A stretch of 64,000 nt of DNA from Acanthosepion esculentum (Eukaryota > Mollusca > Cephalopoda > Sepiida > Sepiidae): NCBI GenBank assembly GCA_964036315.1, contig OZ038488.1:67497342-67561341 (forward strand). Direction: 5' to 3'. The notes under the pieces are model-generated. The model was not told the origin of the DNA. It ran no database searches and was given only the letters and a program-made list of their open reading frames with translations. Below are positions 1-11,239 of the stretch, piece after piece; within the stretch, counting starts at the first letter, position 1; each line of letters opens with the position of its first letter. The translations under genes and the position numbers were made by a program.

Positions 1-19
1 TTGCTTGCTGCGACGTTCT

Positions 20-85
20 TCGTAGCCGAGAGGTAACGCATACTGGACCAAAGGGAAACACAGGTTCGATTCCTGCATTTTCTTC
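20..85 (+). repeat. tRNA-like Pol III promoter (SINE head remnant)
   Basis: TAGCCGAGAGG at 23-33 fits a tRNA A box and GGTTCGATTCC at 63-73 is a perfect B box, about 40 bp apart as in tRNA genes. No cloverleaf acceptor stem is evident, so this is read as the head of a decayed tRNA-derived SINE and not a working tRNA gene. Confidence 0.5.
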
Positions 86-203
86 GCTAATATTTTTCGA
101 ATGCAAAGGCTGATAGACGTAATACACATTGTTTAATAAATAAAAATGGAGCGTCTATTTCAAATACGAACCATCCACTATAATAAAGCTTGAAGTAATA
201 AAA

Positions 204-923
204 TTGCAGCACCTTGTAAGTAAACGGTTTGGACATGTTGAACCAATTTCGGGGGTTATTCTTAACCTATCCACCTATGAGCTATCTGAGTTGGAGTCCA
301 GTATACTTTCTTATGGCCTGGATTATTGTATTCCACCTAGGGTCTCTGATGCTGAAAAAATCTTTTCAGAATTTGAGGTGCTATCTGCACAGTTATGTCG
401 ACTGGTGCCTCGCTCGTCTGACTCACTTTCGAACTTAAAGGCTACACTAAATGACTTAGCGCATACATATGCTGCAACTCCGGTAGCTCTTTCTGAGTCC
501 AAGTGGGGTCAACAGCAGTGTTCTGTGGTCAGGCCTATTAAAGCTAATAGCAACTTGGTTATTACTCGTCCTGATAAAGGTGCTGGTATTGTCCTACTGG
601 ACCATTCGTACTATGTCTCCAAAATGCAAACCATTTTGAGTGACACAACAAAATTTCTTCCTCTGGGTCCAGCAGAGATACATGACCGCACTATACCTAT
701 TGAGATTAAATTTCAGAAGACACTTTTGTCTTGGGTTAAACGGGGCTTCCTCACTCGTGAGATTGGTGACGATATTAGACCTGTCGGATCTATTCGCCCT
801 CGTATGTATGGTCTACCAAAGACTCATAAAGATAATGTACCCCTTCGACCCATTTTGTCAATGTCTGGCTCGTCCCAACACAGGGTGGCTGGTTTCCTCT
901 CAGATCTTCAACCGGTCGTTTAG
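204..923 (+). pseudogene. PLE reverse transcriptase, N-terminal part
   Basis: The 239-codon ORF carries the PLE N-terminal hallmarks: a LKATLNDLAHTY block, the ITRPDKGAGIVLLD block, then RPRMYGLPKTHK and PLRPILSMSGSS, which precede RT motif 3 in Penelope-type proteins. The annotated start is TTG and is arbitrary because the same frame is open upstream. After the TAG at 921-923 the same frame continues with SSYTIKDSFSFVRII and an MCSFEACSFFT block, a decayed form of the D-containing RT A motif. The end at 923 is therefore a nonsense mutation, not a natural terminus. No function is expected. Confidence 0.8.
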
Positions 924-1068
924 CATTTTAGCTCATATACTATTAAGGATTCGTTCTCTTTTGTTAGAATTATACAGGAAACTTCTTCCAAGGATAAATT
1001 CATGTGTTCCTTTGAGGCGTGTTCCTTTTTTACCTGAGTTCCAGTAATGGAAACCATCTAAATTTGCT

Positions 1069-2078
1069 GTGACGTTATATCGCAGTCACTTGTCTCCTCC
1101 TGATATCCCCGAAAATGTCTTCATTGAGTTGATGCAATTTGCGACTATGTCTGTGGAGTTTAGCTTCAATAACTTCATGTACAGACAGGTTGATGGGGTC
1201 GCAATGGGCTCCCCTTTAGGTCCTTCTTTAGCCAACATTTTTGTCGGCTTTTATGAGGCGTCACTCCTCACCCATGGCAACGCTCCGTCCATGTACCATC
1301 GGTACGTTGACGATACGTTTTGTCTCTTCAATAGTGAACCCGAAGCCGATTCCTTCCAATTAGTAATGAATCAACTTCATCCGTCCTTGTCATTCACTAT
1401 TGAGAAGGAGTCTAATTATTGTATCTTCTTTTTAGATGTCCTTGTGCATCGGACTCCGTCTCAATTTCTTACCTCTGTGTATCGCAAACTAACTTTTTCC
1501 GGTTTGTATACACGTTGGGACTCATTTTGTCCCAAAAAACGTAAGATCAATCTCATTGGGACCCTAACTCACAGGGCCCTGATGATCTGTAGTGAACAGT
1601 ATCTCGATGAAGAATTAAATTTTATCCGCTGTACCCTCTTAAAAAATGGTTATCCGAGTGATACCTTACATAATGTCATGCGGGATAAAATCATTAAATT
1701 TCGGAAGGAAAAACAGGATGAAGTACAAAAATGTCCTGTCTATCTACGTCTTCCCTTTATTGGTTCACGGGGTGAGCTTTTGGCTAAGCGTATCTTGTCT
1801 GCTGTCCAAATTTGTTATTTCTCGGCTCAATTGAAAATTCATTTTGCGACCCGTGCTGCCTTCCCGTCTATGCGCAAGGATCGTCTTCCTCCCCATCATG
1901 CCTCTTCAGTGATTTACACATTTAAATGTAGTTGTGGTAGCAACTACATAGGAAGAACGACCCAGCGATTGGATTGTAGGATCAGGCAGCATGTCCCTTT
2001 AAGAGTCCTCAATCCGGAAGCCCGTAAGAGCCAACTGGTGAATACTTCCGGTTCAGCTATTACTGAACATCTGATAAA

Positions 2079-2079
<1 letters not shown>
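1069..2079 (+). pseudogene. PLE reverse transcriptase core and partial GIY-YIG endonuclease
   Basis: This frame carries DGVAMGSPLGPSLANIF (residues 42-58), the RT catalytic YVDD box (residues 79-82, near 1303-1314), SNYCIFFLDVLV and the linker. Then comes the GIY-YIG start: VIYTF with CSC (287-289) and NYIGRTTQRLDCRIRQH (292-307). The GTG start is only the first start-like codon after the frameshift. From about residue 336 the translation is IYLSIYLS read from the TATC satellite. The C-terminal endonuclease half, including the glutamate expected in GIY-YIG nucleases, is missing. Confidence 0.85.

Positions 2080-2126
<47 letters not shown>
2080..2126. repeat. (TATC)n microsatellite at PLE 3' junction
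   Basis: About 11 uninterrupted TCTA/TATC units directly follow the truncated PLE coding region. Confidence 0.95.
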
Positions 2127-2159
2127 GCTCGCTTTCTCTATATATGTGTGTGTTTAAAA

Positions 2160-3235
2160 TAAGATATAGAATCCCGACAAAGATTTTAAGAAATTTGGCA
2201 AACAGAAAAATGATGACGTAATGTAATTTTTTAATCGTGTGTTAATAATTGGTAATATTGCTATAAATATACTTTCATAAAATTTTCTCTTTAAAGGGTT
2301 ACGTCCTTTTTTGATAAGGCTGGCATCGGTGAACTTAAAGTTATGTCTTACATTGTTTCGGTGTAATACGAGAGAATTTGAATTTTTATCTAGACGCAAA
2401 TTTCTTTTGTGTTCCTGGATGTGGGTCTTTATATATATTTACACAAACTCACAGATATTAACACAAGGCCACTGTAATGAGATATATAATATAAAAGCCA
2501 GAGTCATGTTTTTGTTTCTTTGTTTTTTAGTTTGCTTGTTTTTTGTTTGTTTTTTTCACGCTAACGCAGATTTGTAAACTTAAGTGAACCCAGTCTTCAT
2601 TAAAAGAAAAAGAAAACATTTTCTTTAAATTTCTATTATATTTTAACAAAACATTCGATGGTTTACAGTTTAAAATTATCACCGCTTTAATTATGTTTAT
2701 TATGTGTTTACGCATCGACGTTTTTGCAAAATGCTTCTATTCCCAGGTTTTTTGCTAATAATATTGTGCGTTTTTAAGAACAATCGTCGTTTAGATAATT
2801 TTTAAACATTTAAATATACAATTTCACCGAAAATATTATGATATTGTATTAATTCCAAATATAAAAGACAAAAGTTTTTTTGAATCTACATCTGAAGTCC
2901 AATCTAACGACCGTAGTTCAAGAGCAAAGTACTATTAGTTGTTTGGCTATCTGATAATAAAACCATATTAAATTTTAATAAAACGTTTTAATCAAATACT
3001 GGCTGGATTTGAAAAAGAACAAACGTAGACAGATGAGCAACTTTAAATTAAATATTGGTTGCTTAGAAACCAGATTTTCCAGTTATTGTCATATACGCTT
3101 GCATAAGTTCACATAAATGTATGCATATATGTAGATAAATTTTGACATAACAGTAAACACACACACATAAGTATTCATATAAATGTATATATTCATATAT
3201 TTATCAATGTAAATGTATTCAAATGTGCAAATCAC
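2160..3235. other. AT-rich sequence, nothing recognised
   Basis: The only ORFs are short, low-complexity and on both strands. No motif, RNA or repeat boundary could be supported. Confidence 0.5.
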
Positions 3236-3256
3236 AAACACACACACACACACACA

Positions 3257-3305
<49 letters not shown>
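3236..3305. repeat. (CA)n then (TA)n microsatellite
   Basis: A CA run of about 12 units passes directly into about 22 TA units, ending at the left end of a Tc1-like element. Confidence 0.95.
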
Positions 3306-3311
<6 letters not shown>

Positions 3312-3313
<2 letters not shown>

Positions 3314-4216
3314 ATGCTGTTCGATAAAAGTGACTCACCTGAATTTTTTTACTTAAACATTTTTTCGCCTATTGTTTTTGGGGTTAAACTAATTTTTAAT
3401 CTTACTAATATAAAGACCCCTTCCCGACCACCTAGTAAATAAGTTTACTCACCCTAAGGTATTCTATTGATAATTATAATTTTGGATATAAATGAGATTT
3501 AGGGAAAAACTCTGTGCAAAAAAAGTGACTCACTTATTTCCTGCAACTAGTAATCAATAGAAACATAACCGAACAGCTTTAATCAAAGAATAATAGAGGT
3601 ATAATTTATTTATAATAGGTAATATAGTTCGAAATATTTAATAATCTATGGGCCCTCCTTTATTTTGAATAACCTTTTCAACCCTTTTTGGCATTGACTT
3701 TATTAGGTTCTGGCAAATCTCATCTTCAAGTATTGAATTCCGTTCGTATATGAAATTCACAATCAAATCCTTTTTGTTGCTCAGCTGCTTTCTCGAGAGC
3801 CTGTACTCTATAATGCTCCATAAGTTTTCTATGGGGTTGAGGTCAGGAGATTGGGGCGGCCATGTCATAACACTCACCTGCTTCTCATCAAAGTATTCCT
3901 TCGTCAATTTTGATTTGAGCATTATCCTGCATAAAAATGAGGTTAGTGGGGTCGATTTGCACCCTTTCAGCAGAAGGGAGCAGACAAGACTCTAAAATTC
4001 TCTTGTACTGCTCGCTCCTGAGGGTTTTTTCAATAGGTTTTAAGAAACCAGTTCCATGAAAAGAAAAGCATCCCCAGAACATTATACTGAACGCATGCTT
4101 GACAGTACTTCGGATTTTAGATCGCTTATCCTTTGAATTTAGCTCAACTTTCGTAAACATTTAGTAAAAAATCATTTAGTAAAAAAAATCAGGTGAGTCA
4201 CTTTTATCGAACAGCA

Positions 4217-4219
<3 letters not shown>
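3312..4219 (-). mobile_element. Tc1-like DNA transposon, 5'-deleted
   Basis: The left end CAATGCTGTTCGATAAAAGT and the right end (complement CAGTGCTGTTCGATAAAAGT) form a TIR of about 30 bp that continues through GACTCACCTGA. A TA lies outside the right end at 4220-4221. The AAAAGTGACTCAC motif recurs inside the left arm near 3523-3535, like the inner direct repeat of IR/DR-type Tc1 elements. The 908-bp length is well short of about 1.6 kb for a complete IR/DR-type element, and no DNA-binding domain is present. It sits between two TA tracts, as expected for TA-specific insertion. Confidence 0.85.
3638..4160 (-). pseudogene. Tc1-like transposase catalytic domain, frameshifted
   Basis: Two minus-strand frames, 3888-4160 and 3638-3922, together give a Tc1 DDE domain. 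The first has HAFSIMFWGCFSFHGTGFLK and FMQDNAQI, the second catalytic aspartate region where the family usually has QDNDPKH. The second has VMTWPPQSPDLNPIENLWSI, the third-acid region. A frameshift lies near 3890-3920. The N-terminal paired-like helix-turn-helix and first aspartate region are absent, so it cannot act as a transposase. Confidence 0.85.

Positions 4220-4285
<66 letters not shown>
4219..4285. repeat. (TA)n microsatellite
   Basis: About 33 TA units abut the right TIR of the Tc1-like element. Confidence 0.95.
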
Positions 4286-4287
<2 letters not shown>

Positions 4288-4289
4288 GA

Positions 4290-4880
4290 GTGTAAGAGCA
4301 AAATTGTCACCATCGTGTAACATCATGGGATAATTGTCCATCCCAGAAAATATTTAATATCTAAAAAAACATTAAACTAATTGAGTTTCTTTTTTCCAGG
4401 TTTTCAGATAAGACGTTTAGCCATCTTGACACCATTTGTCGTAAAATCACAGAAAAAACCTTTGAGTTATTCAGCTAGAAAGAGAACAATTTAAAATCGT
4501 TTTGTGTCAGCCCCACTATGTCTTCCCAACTGAGCAATGGTGAGAGGAAAAGATGATATAGGCCTTCTGTAATGATACCAACATTCATACTCTGGCTTCC
4601 ATCTTTAAAGTACATTCAAAAAGCATCAAGAGAACGGTAAATAAGTTTTTAAAAAGGATGAAATAGTATAGAGGAAAACTGGATCAGGAGGTCGCAACAG
4701 CAAGGGGGATCATCATTTCAACTTAGAGCTAAATATATTTTTATTGTTCAAAGTAGTGTTCTAAAAACCTCGGAGAATTTAAGATATCTTTAATCATGTC
4801 TACTCACTACTCACTCGTAATTGTACTAACGAGACAAGCTTGATAACCATTACACCGTCTCGAGGTGGCCCACAGACAAA
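4290..4880. other. AT-rich sequence, nothing recognised
   Basis: A splice-acceptor-like TTTTTTCCAG occurs near 4390-4399 but no supported coding exon follows. No other feature was seen. Confidence 0.4.
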
Positions 4881-4885
4881 TATAT

Positions 4886-5425
4886 ATATAGATAGATAAA
4901 TCTACCATTCGTCCATTCCCTCTGAATATTGTTGTCACATTTGATCCGGTGCTTCTGCTGTATATTTAGAGATTCTTAATAAAACCCAAAGAAGGATCAG
5001 TGATATTATTGGTCATGATCTGGCATCTCGGTTTCAGTCACATTGCTCCACTGTCATAATGTAGTTTCCCTGTGCCTTTTCTATAAATACTTTCATGGTA
5101 AATGTTCGCATAAACTCTTCGAATTGATGAATTTAAGCGCAGTACTAAATCTATTCAATTCACAGGTGAATTGGCTAGATGTAATCGTAAGTTCTATGCT
5201 AACAGTTTCTCTTCTCGCACTTCTTGCTTGTGGAACTCTTTTCAGGCTTCATGCTGTCCAACCAACTTTGACCTTTAAAAATTTAATGCAATGTCATTCG
5301 TTATCTACTGTCTTCTTGATTACTCTTCTATTGCTTTCGCTCCTTCGTAATGTTTCTCTTTTTTCTTGATTTTTCAAACTCAGTAACCCCTTGTGTCTTA
5401 GTGGCTTTCTCTCTTGCATTGGATG

Positions 5426-5428
<3 letters not shown>
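4886..5428 (+). mobile_element. Jockey-like LINE, 3' end copy
   Basis: Translation in shifting frames matches the RT C-terminal tail shared by at least six copies here: an IYKSTIR block, LDKIQRRI-like, LASRLQSLSHRR-like and a YKYFHGKCS block. The terminal noncoding stretch ends in the shared CTTAGTGGCTTT and TTGCAT..GGATGA segment. The copy starts inside the RT tail and is full of stops. Its 3' end runs straight into a (TA)n tract. Confidence 0.75.

Positions 5429-5480
<52 letters not shown>
5426..5480. repeat. (TA)n microsatellite
   Basis: About 27 TA units directly follow the LINE 3' end. Confidence 0.95.
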
Positions 5481-5482
<2 letters not shown>

Positions 5483-5519
5483 CAGCAATATATATTACAG
5501 CAAAAAAATAAAATAATCT

Positions 5520-5637
5520 CAATATGAGTATAGTCTATTTCAAGCTGGTCTGAACCCAGCCGTCTTCAGCTCTTAAGACTTAAGAGCTGAAGACAGCTGG
5601 TTTCAGAACAGCTTGAAATAGACTATACTCATGTTGA
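5520..5637. repeat. Near-perfect palindrome with hammerhead-like core
   Basis: Two arms of about 58 bp meet at 5580/5581 with almost no loop. On the plus strand the right arm reads GAG, CTGAAGA (5587-5593), a 5-bp hairpin AGCTG/CAGCT, GAAA (5615-5618), T-AGACT-ATA, then CTC (5628-5630). This follows the hammerhead order CUGANGA, stem II, GAAA, short stem III, NUH, stem I. Stem I is only 3 bp and one stem II closing pair is missing. The left arm gives the same on the minus strand. Activity is uncertain. Confidence 0.6.
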
Positions 5638-5772
5638 GGTAATTTTGTTTTTGCTGTAAAAAATATATATGCTCTGTTACAATAAAGACATTGAGCTCTC
5701 TGTGGATCAGTTTTAATATTTGTTATTATTAGTATACGCCTGAATTATATACCAACGGATCTATTACCTGTA

Positions 5773-5773
<1 letters not shown>

Positions 5774-5854
<81 letters not shown>
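5774..5854. repeat. (TA)n microsatellite
   Basis: About 40 uninterrupted TA units. Confidence 0.95.
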
Positions 5855-5858
<4 letters not shown>

Positions 5859-6131
5859 TAATCGATCGTTTTAAAATTACAATCTGTCGTTAATGTGATG
5901 TCACTTGGTTGACTTGCCGTTAAGATTATAAAGACGTGAGCGCTATTGATGAAGCAAAACTTATTTATGGATGGCGCTTTCTTACGTAATTCTTTCTTTC
6001 TAAGTGCCGTCTCCATTCAGGGTGTAAGTGTTCATGGCTCTCCACAATTTCCTGTTCTTTGTAGCTCTGAGTGTCCTATCAGTGTCCTATTTTCTAAGCC
6101 CTCTTTCCTCGTTATGTGCCCTAGGAATTTC

Positions 6132-6132
<1 letters not shown>

Positions 6133-6165
<33 letters not shown>
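6133..6165. repeat. (CT)n microsatellite
   Basis: About 16 CT units inside the RTE-like LINE copy. Confidence 0.95.
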
Positions 6166-6168
<3 letters not shown>

Positions 6169-6481
6169 GCTAAATGCAAGTGTCCTTTTTGTTTCCATTT
6201 TTCCCTAAATCCTCGTTGTTGCTCACATGTTCAGTTCATGGTATTCTCAGAATCTTTCTGTAGAGCCACGTTTCTTTTTTATCTGACATATAGAAGAACC
6301 CATATTTTCTTTGTTTCTAATGAGATGTTTCCTGTTCCTTAATACTTTAGATTTTGGAAGGCACCTTTCGCTATCCCGATGAGCAGTTGAATTTCGGTGT
6401 TGCATTTTTCATCCTCTGTTAAAACATTTTTAGATATTTAAATTCATACATTTTCTTGATTTTGGCATCTCTAATTTGTAA

Positions 6482-6750
6482 GAAGCACGGTGGAGTAATG
6501 GATAGCGGCTCGGATTGAGGAAGCGGCGAACCAAGTTCGAATTCCAGTCGAATCCATTACATTCATTTACGTGCTAATACCCTTGGAAAAGCTATGATTC
6601 TTCTTCTTCTCACCCCAGCTATGGGTAAATAATAGGATAGACCGGATTCTATCGCAGAAATAAATAGCAACCTACTGCGGGAAAAAATCTGCCTCATCGA
6701 AAGATACATGGTCACCTAAGCGTGTATCACGCATGATACATAACTGACTG
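6482..6750 (+). mobile_element. tRNA-derived SINE inserted in an RTE-like LINE
   Basis: The head has the A-box region GGTGGAGTAATGGATAGCGG and the B-box AGTTCGAATTCC. A conserved body follows (TGCTAATACCC, CAGCTATGGGTAAATA, GGATAGACCGGATTCTAT). AATTTGTAA occurs immediately before it at 6473-6481 and again at 6751-6759, a 9-bp target-site duplication. The last base of the left copy overlaps the element edge, so the boundary is good to about 1 bp. The 3' third differs from the copies at 18303 and 21107. Confidence 0.85.
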
Positions 6751-7059
6751 AATTTGTAATTCGCATGTTGAGGTCTTTTTTTTGCAGACAACTATAAATT
6801 CTGTCTCCTTACAATTGATTTTTAATCCTTTCTTCTCACTTTCCTTTACTGCCTTCTGCTGGAATTCCTATATTTTCCTTTCTGTGTCTGCTGTCGACAC
6901 TGTCATCTGCATATCCTTTATTAAGATTGTGGCCGCCAAAAATGAATCGTAACAGGAATTCTAATTCTCTGAGAATCAATCCAATGTAAAGGTTGAAATA
7001 AATCTGGTGAGAAGATGCATCATTGTCTTACAACCCCTTTCTATTTTTGTATATTGAAT

Positions 7060-7770
7060 GAATTCATTTCTATCCGAAACTGCATCATTCCGACGTAACC
7101 TGAAATGAGCACGAAAAAATCTCTCTGATTCACCAGTCTTTAAAAAAAACCGTTTCAACAGCAAACGCACAGTCTGCTCTGGTTCAAGCCATGATGCTAA
7201 ATGATAGTATCTAAGAAAAAATATTAAGAAATTAACTAAATGAAGACACCATCTATTTTCGGGATCACAACTGAGAAATTACTCTATTTATTGAACTAAT
7301 TAGTTCATGCCACATTGACTGATAAACATCTACAACAAAAAAATTATCAAATTGCCATATTAGTAAAAAACGCACTCTCTTAAATCTTCAAGAAGATTCA
7401 ACCTTAGCGTTGCGACACCACGCTCCAAAATTTTGTATCCATTATCAATAACAGATTAAAAACAAACATATTTCGATTCACATTATATTTTTTCGTCTTG
7501 GATGCTACCTGAATTTTACCAAAAACAAAATCATTTCAATGCTTGAAGATGTCTGAATGTAGTCGAAATTACTTGCGTATTTAAGAAAGAACTTATACCG
7601 CTTATACTTGTAAAAAAACAAGGATCATAACAGTCATTAAGTGATTGGTAGGTTAATGTACCTTTAAAGATTTTTTTAGCGACGGGATTTCGCCATTTTA
7701 TATCATTAATTTTACTAATTTACTCTTTATTTGAATGATTCATTGTAATATAAGTTGAACTGCACCACAT
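7060..7770. other. AT-rich sequence, nothing recognised
   Basis: No coding or repeat signature was seen. Confidence 0.4.
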
Positions 7771-7775
7771 ATTTG

Positions 7776-8790
<1,015 letters not shown>

Positions 8791-8794
8791 GACA

Positions 8795-8797
8795 GAC

Positions 8798-8850
<53 letters not shown>

Positions 8851-8866
8851 TGAAAGAATGGTGACT

Positions 8867-8926
<60 letters not shown>

Positions 8927-8942
8927 TGAAAGAATGGCGACT

Positions 8943-9010
<68 letters not shown>

Positions 9011-9041
9011 TGAAAGAATGGTAACAGATAGATAGATAGAT
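8795..9041. repeat. (GATA)n array with higher-order repeat
   Basis: Blocks of GATA (13 to 18 units) are separated three times by a near-identical TGAAAGAATGGTGAC-type spacer near 8851, 8926 and 9011. This is a higher-order structure of about 80 bp and not one simple tract. The minus-strand IYLSIYLS ORFs are its translation. Confidence 0.9.
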
Positions 9042-9476
9042 CATGTTCCTGCCTCATGGCTCAAACAGGTAGAATTGTTGAATGCATTTATTCCTCGTAT
9101 ATGGGCAGGAATTTGATCAAATCTCTCGAAAATTAAAAAAAATATATCTTTCTATAGTCCTAAAATCAGAAACAGTTTAATGAAGAACTTCAGTGGAAAA
9201 TTTAACTGATTCGATATCTCACATTTTCGACTACTTGCTTGTATCTATGATATCTTATAAAAGATGGGGATATTAGTCCAAATAATTCGTAAACAGATGA
9301 AATATGCAGGAATCCATAAAACGTTTAGAAGGCCAAAAATACATCGATCCGAAATCTGTAACTAAAGCAACAATGATGAGAACACATGCAAAAATTTATG
9401 GAATAAATATTTCATTTCAGAACTTATACGGAATGTAATTTATTTCTGATATATTTTACATAATCTACAACTATTT

Positions 9477-9731
9477 CTAAATGTCAGTACGTTTATATTC
9501 TTGTAAAATGCCTAATACTGACAGTCTGCGAATATTTCCGCTATGTTCTTCTTCATATTCTTCTATTTTGCGTGCCAAAATCTTTTTTGATTTGGTCGGT
9601 TCTGGGTCGTCTGCAATAGAAGGCGGGAAATATTTACTCTGCGTCATAATCAATACGAGTGATAAAATCATAAACAAAATAAATAAAACAACAAAAAATA
9701 ATCAATCGTTTCCCCGGATCGGTTTAAACAT
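9477..9731 (-). pseudogene. Small single-pass membrane protein-like ORF with one stop
   Basis: From an ATG at 9731 the frame reads MFKPIRGND, a TGA at 9702-9704, then a hydrophobic segment LFFVVLFILFMILSLVLIM, and a soluble, charged tail with DDPEPTKSKKILARKIEEYE and ending in ILQEYKRTDI. The open part is 67 codons. The layout (short N-terminus, one membrane helix, acidic/basic tail) is more protein-like than the surrounding low-complexity ORFs. I do not recognise it. It could be a decayed gene, an exon, or chance. Confidence 0.25.
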
Positions 9732-9739
9732 CACTTGAA

Positions 9740-10006
9740 CAATATTCCTTGTTCTAAACGAACACACAAACAAACGTGGGAAGAGCTGGTTTCGTAAAAT
9801 CATTAATGATTGAAAGATGTCTGAGAAAGAGGAAAACTTATGGATATGTAAATGTATTGATCGAAACGCCAATGGTAATATTATGATATTGGCGCAAGCG
9901 CAAAAGATGGATATAAAAAATGAAATCTGCTTGCAGTCAGGATGTTAAATTCAATGTATACATAGAGAAATTAATGTATACATAGGGAAATTGCGCTCAC
10001 CCCAAT

Positions 10007-10045
<39 letters not shown>

Positions 10046-10190
10046 AATATATAAGATTTAAGAAACAGCAGATATTTTATATATAATGCTCAATATTAAA
10101 AATATAAAAATAATATTAAAAACTGAGCATTAATTATATTATATAAAAAGATTACATAACTTAAATATCAATTTTTTTTTGTTTTCCCCG
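9740..10190. other. AT-rich, short CA/TA tract only
   Basis: A CA then TA run at about 10006-10045. Two copies of AATGTATACATAG..GAAATT sit in tandem near 9952-9992. Nothing else was recognised. Confidence 0.4.
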
Positions 10191-10329
10191 ACTTCGAAGT
10201 TTCTTGGTAAATGTCCGTTCTTATACATTCCGTATAAGTTCTGAAATGAAATGTATGGTTCATGAATACGCACGTGTAAAAAGCGGAGTAAAAAATGGAT
10301 ATGAGTGGGAAGCGTTTAGCATGAGGTTT

Positions 10330-10595
10330 TATTTAAATTTCGATATAGGCACCAGATTTCGCTACCAGCTGATCTGGCCACTCAAGAATTGCTTCAGCTG
10401 ATTTCACCAGGAACTCTTGTGTTATGGAAGTCATCACTTCTTGTATTCGCCCTTCCAAAGTCTTGGTTTAGTATAAGTTGAATTGCTCCTTTAACCAACC
10501 CCAAAGAAAAAAGTCAAAGGGTGTTAAGTCAGGACTCCTGGCTGGCCACTCATACATAAAATAAGGAGTTACTTTTCAATCACCCTGTATATATC
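10330..10595 (-). pseudogene. IS630/mariner-type transposase C-terminal remnant
   Basis: The minus strand translates as EWPARSPDLTP, then FFLWGWLKEQF and IQEVMTSITQEF, the third-acid region and tail of an IS630-Tc1-mariner DDE transposase. One in-frame stop occurs after NLY. Just beyond it the complement reads TACAGGGTGATTGAAAAGTA at 10569-10590, a plausible TIR with TA target. The opposite end was not found. About 80 codons remain. Confidence 0.7.
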
Positions 10596-10599
10596 CTTT

Positions 10600-11235
10600 G
10601 ATGGTCGATCGCTCCTTGTCGTAGCGGAGGGGTTGCGTGGTTCAATGAATCTGGAGCGATGCTGTCGGGAGTTCTAAACTCCTGATAAGGCCACTTTTGG
10701 CAACAAGGTCAAAGATGAGGACCTAGACTAAGCCCGACCAACCCCAAAGACTCCAACGGTAGAACAAGCGGATGATGATTACAACAAATTTCAACGATTG
10801 AACCAGCGGATGAAGAGGGCTACGCATGACGGACATACTACAGAAGGCGCCACACGAATTTATTACAGAGCAAGCGGTAGTCCATTGCAGTTTCATAACT
10901 GGGTTCTACATGTCTCATCCGATATGTGCTGCAGAGGAAGGTCATTATATCTGGTGTGTGGGTCACGTCCTGGCAAGTTGAAGTCCACCATAAACAAATT
11001 CACGCAATCGGCACTTTCTTCTACTCTGATTTTCTTTCACTTACAAGCAACCCTTGCAAAACGAAGCGGCAATAGGGAATGGGTGACGGGAGCTGGTTTT
11101 GGTGAAATTGGAAGCATCTAGCCATGAACCTGCACGTTGGCGGCGAATGTAGTTATCAACGTCATCATGATAAAGGAAGTGGCCAGCAAAAAAGAAATTA
11201 AATTCTTGGATAGGAGATAAAGCCGATGACGGCGA
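10600..11235. other. GC-richer segment of unknown origin
   Basis: This stretch is clearly less AT-rich than its neighbours and contains a 107-codon plus ORF at 10798-11121 with no recognised domain. The opening part (CGTAGCGGAGGGGTTGCGTG near 10621) resembles noncoding 5' ends of some LINEs, but this is a weak inference. Confidence 0.25.
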
Positions 11236-11239
11236 TATA

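Larger units (their letters stand above)
144..2079 (+). mobile_element. Penelope-like element (PLE), truncated and inactive
   Basis: A single PLE copy with the N-terminal RT region, RT catalytic core and the start of a GIY-YIG endonuclease. The frame is open from about 144, upstream of the first listed start. It is broken by in-frame stops at 921 (TAG), about 1034 (TGA) and about 1057 (TAA), then by a frameshift near 1071-1077. The 3' end stops abruptly at a TATC microsatellite before the last endonuclease residues. PLEs are retroelements distinct from LINEs and LTR elements and often insert in AT-rich or microsatellite DNA, which fits the junction. Confidence 0.85.
5993..7045 (-). mobile_element. 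RTE-like LINE remnant, split by a SINE
   Basis: On the minus strand, 6760-7045 translates with stops to a RGC..., GGHNLNKGYADD-like catalytic block, ADTERKI and SEKKGLKINCKETEFIVV. Region 5993-6472 continues with the C-terminal blocks (IAKGAFQ-like, KVLRNRK, RIPWTEHVSNNE-like) and ends in the CCTGAATGGAGACGGCACTT motif typical of this family's 3' end here. The order and pairing on both sides of 6482-6750 show that one LINE copy was interrupted by a SINE. It is heavily mutated and not coding. Confidence 0.8.
9413..10254. repeat. Inverted 29-bp repeat pair flanking 9.4-10.2 kb
   Basis: ATTTCATTTCAGAACTTATA plus CGGAATGTA begins near 9410. Its exact reverse complement lies near 10226-10254. The pair encloses the small ORF at 9477-9731. 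It may be a TIR pair of an unknown element or a chance remnant of two copies of one repeat. Confidence 0.5.

Noticed and set aside
20..85. Functional tRNA gene (also at 35485, 51060, 55858)
   Set aside because: A and B boxes are present but acceptor stems do not pair and the downstream sequence is SINE body.
4386..4420. Splice acceptor and exon
   Set aside because: A pyrimidine tract with AG exists but no open frame with protein-like composition follows.
8795..9041. CRISPR-like regular array
   Set aside because: The repeat is 4-bp GATA satellite with one spacer sequence reused; not a CRISPR, and the genome is eukaryotic.
9481..9738. Plus-strand 85-codon ORF
   Set aside because: It overlaps the more protein-like minus ORF and lacks features.
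10798..11121. Host gene in the GC-richer segment
   Set aside because: The ORF has no recognised domain, no splice or poly(A) context, and unclear composition.
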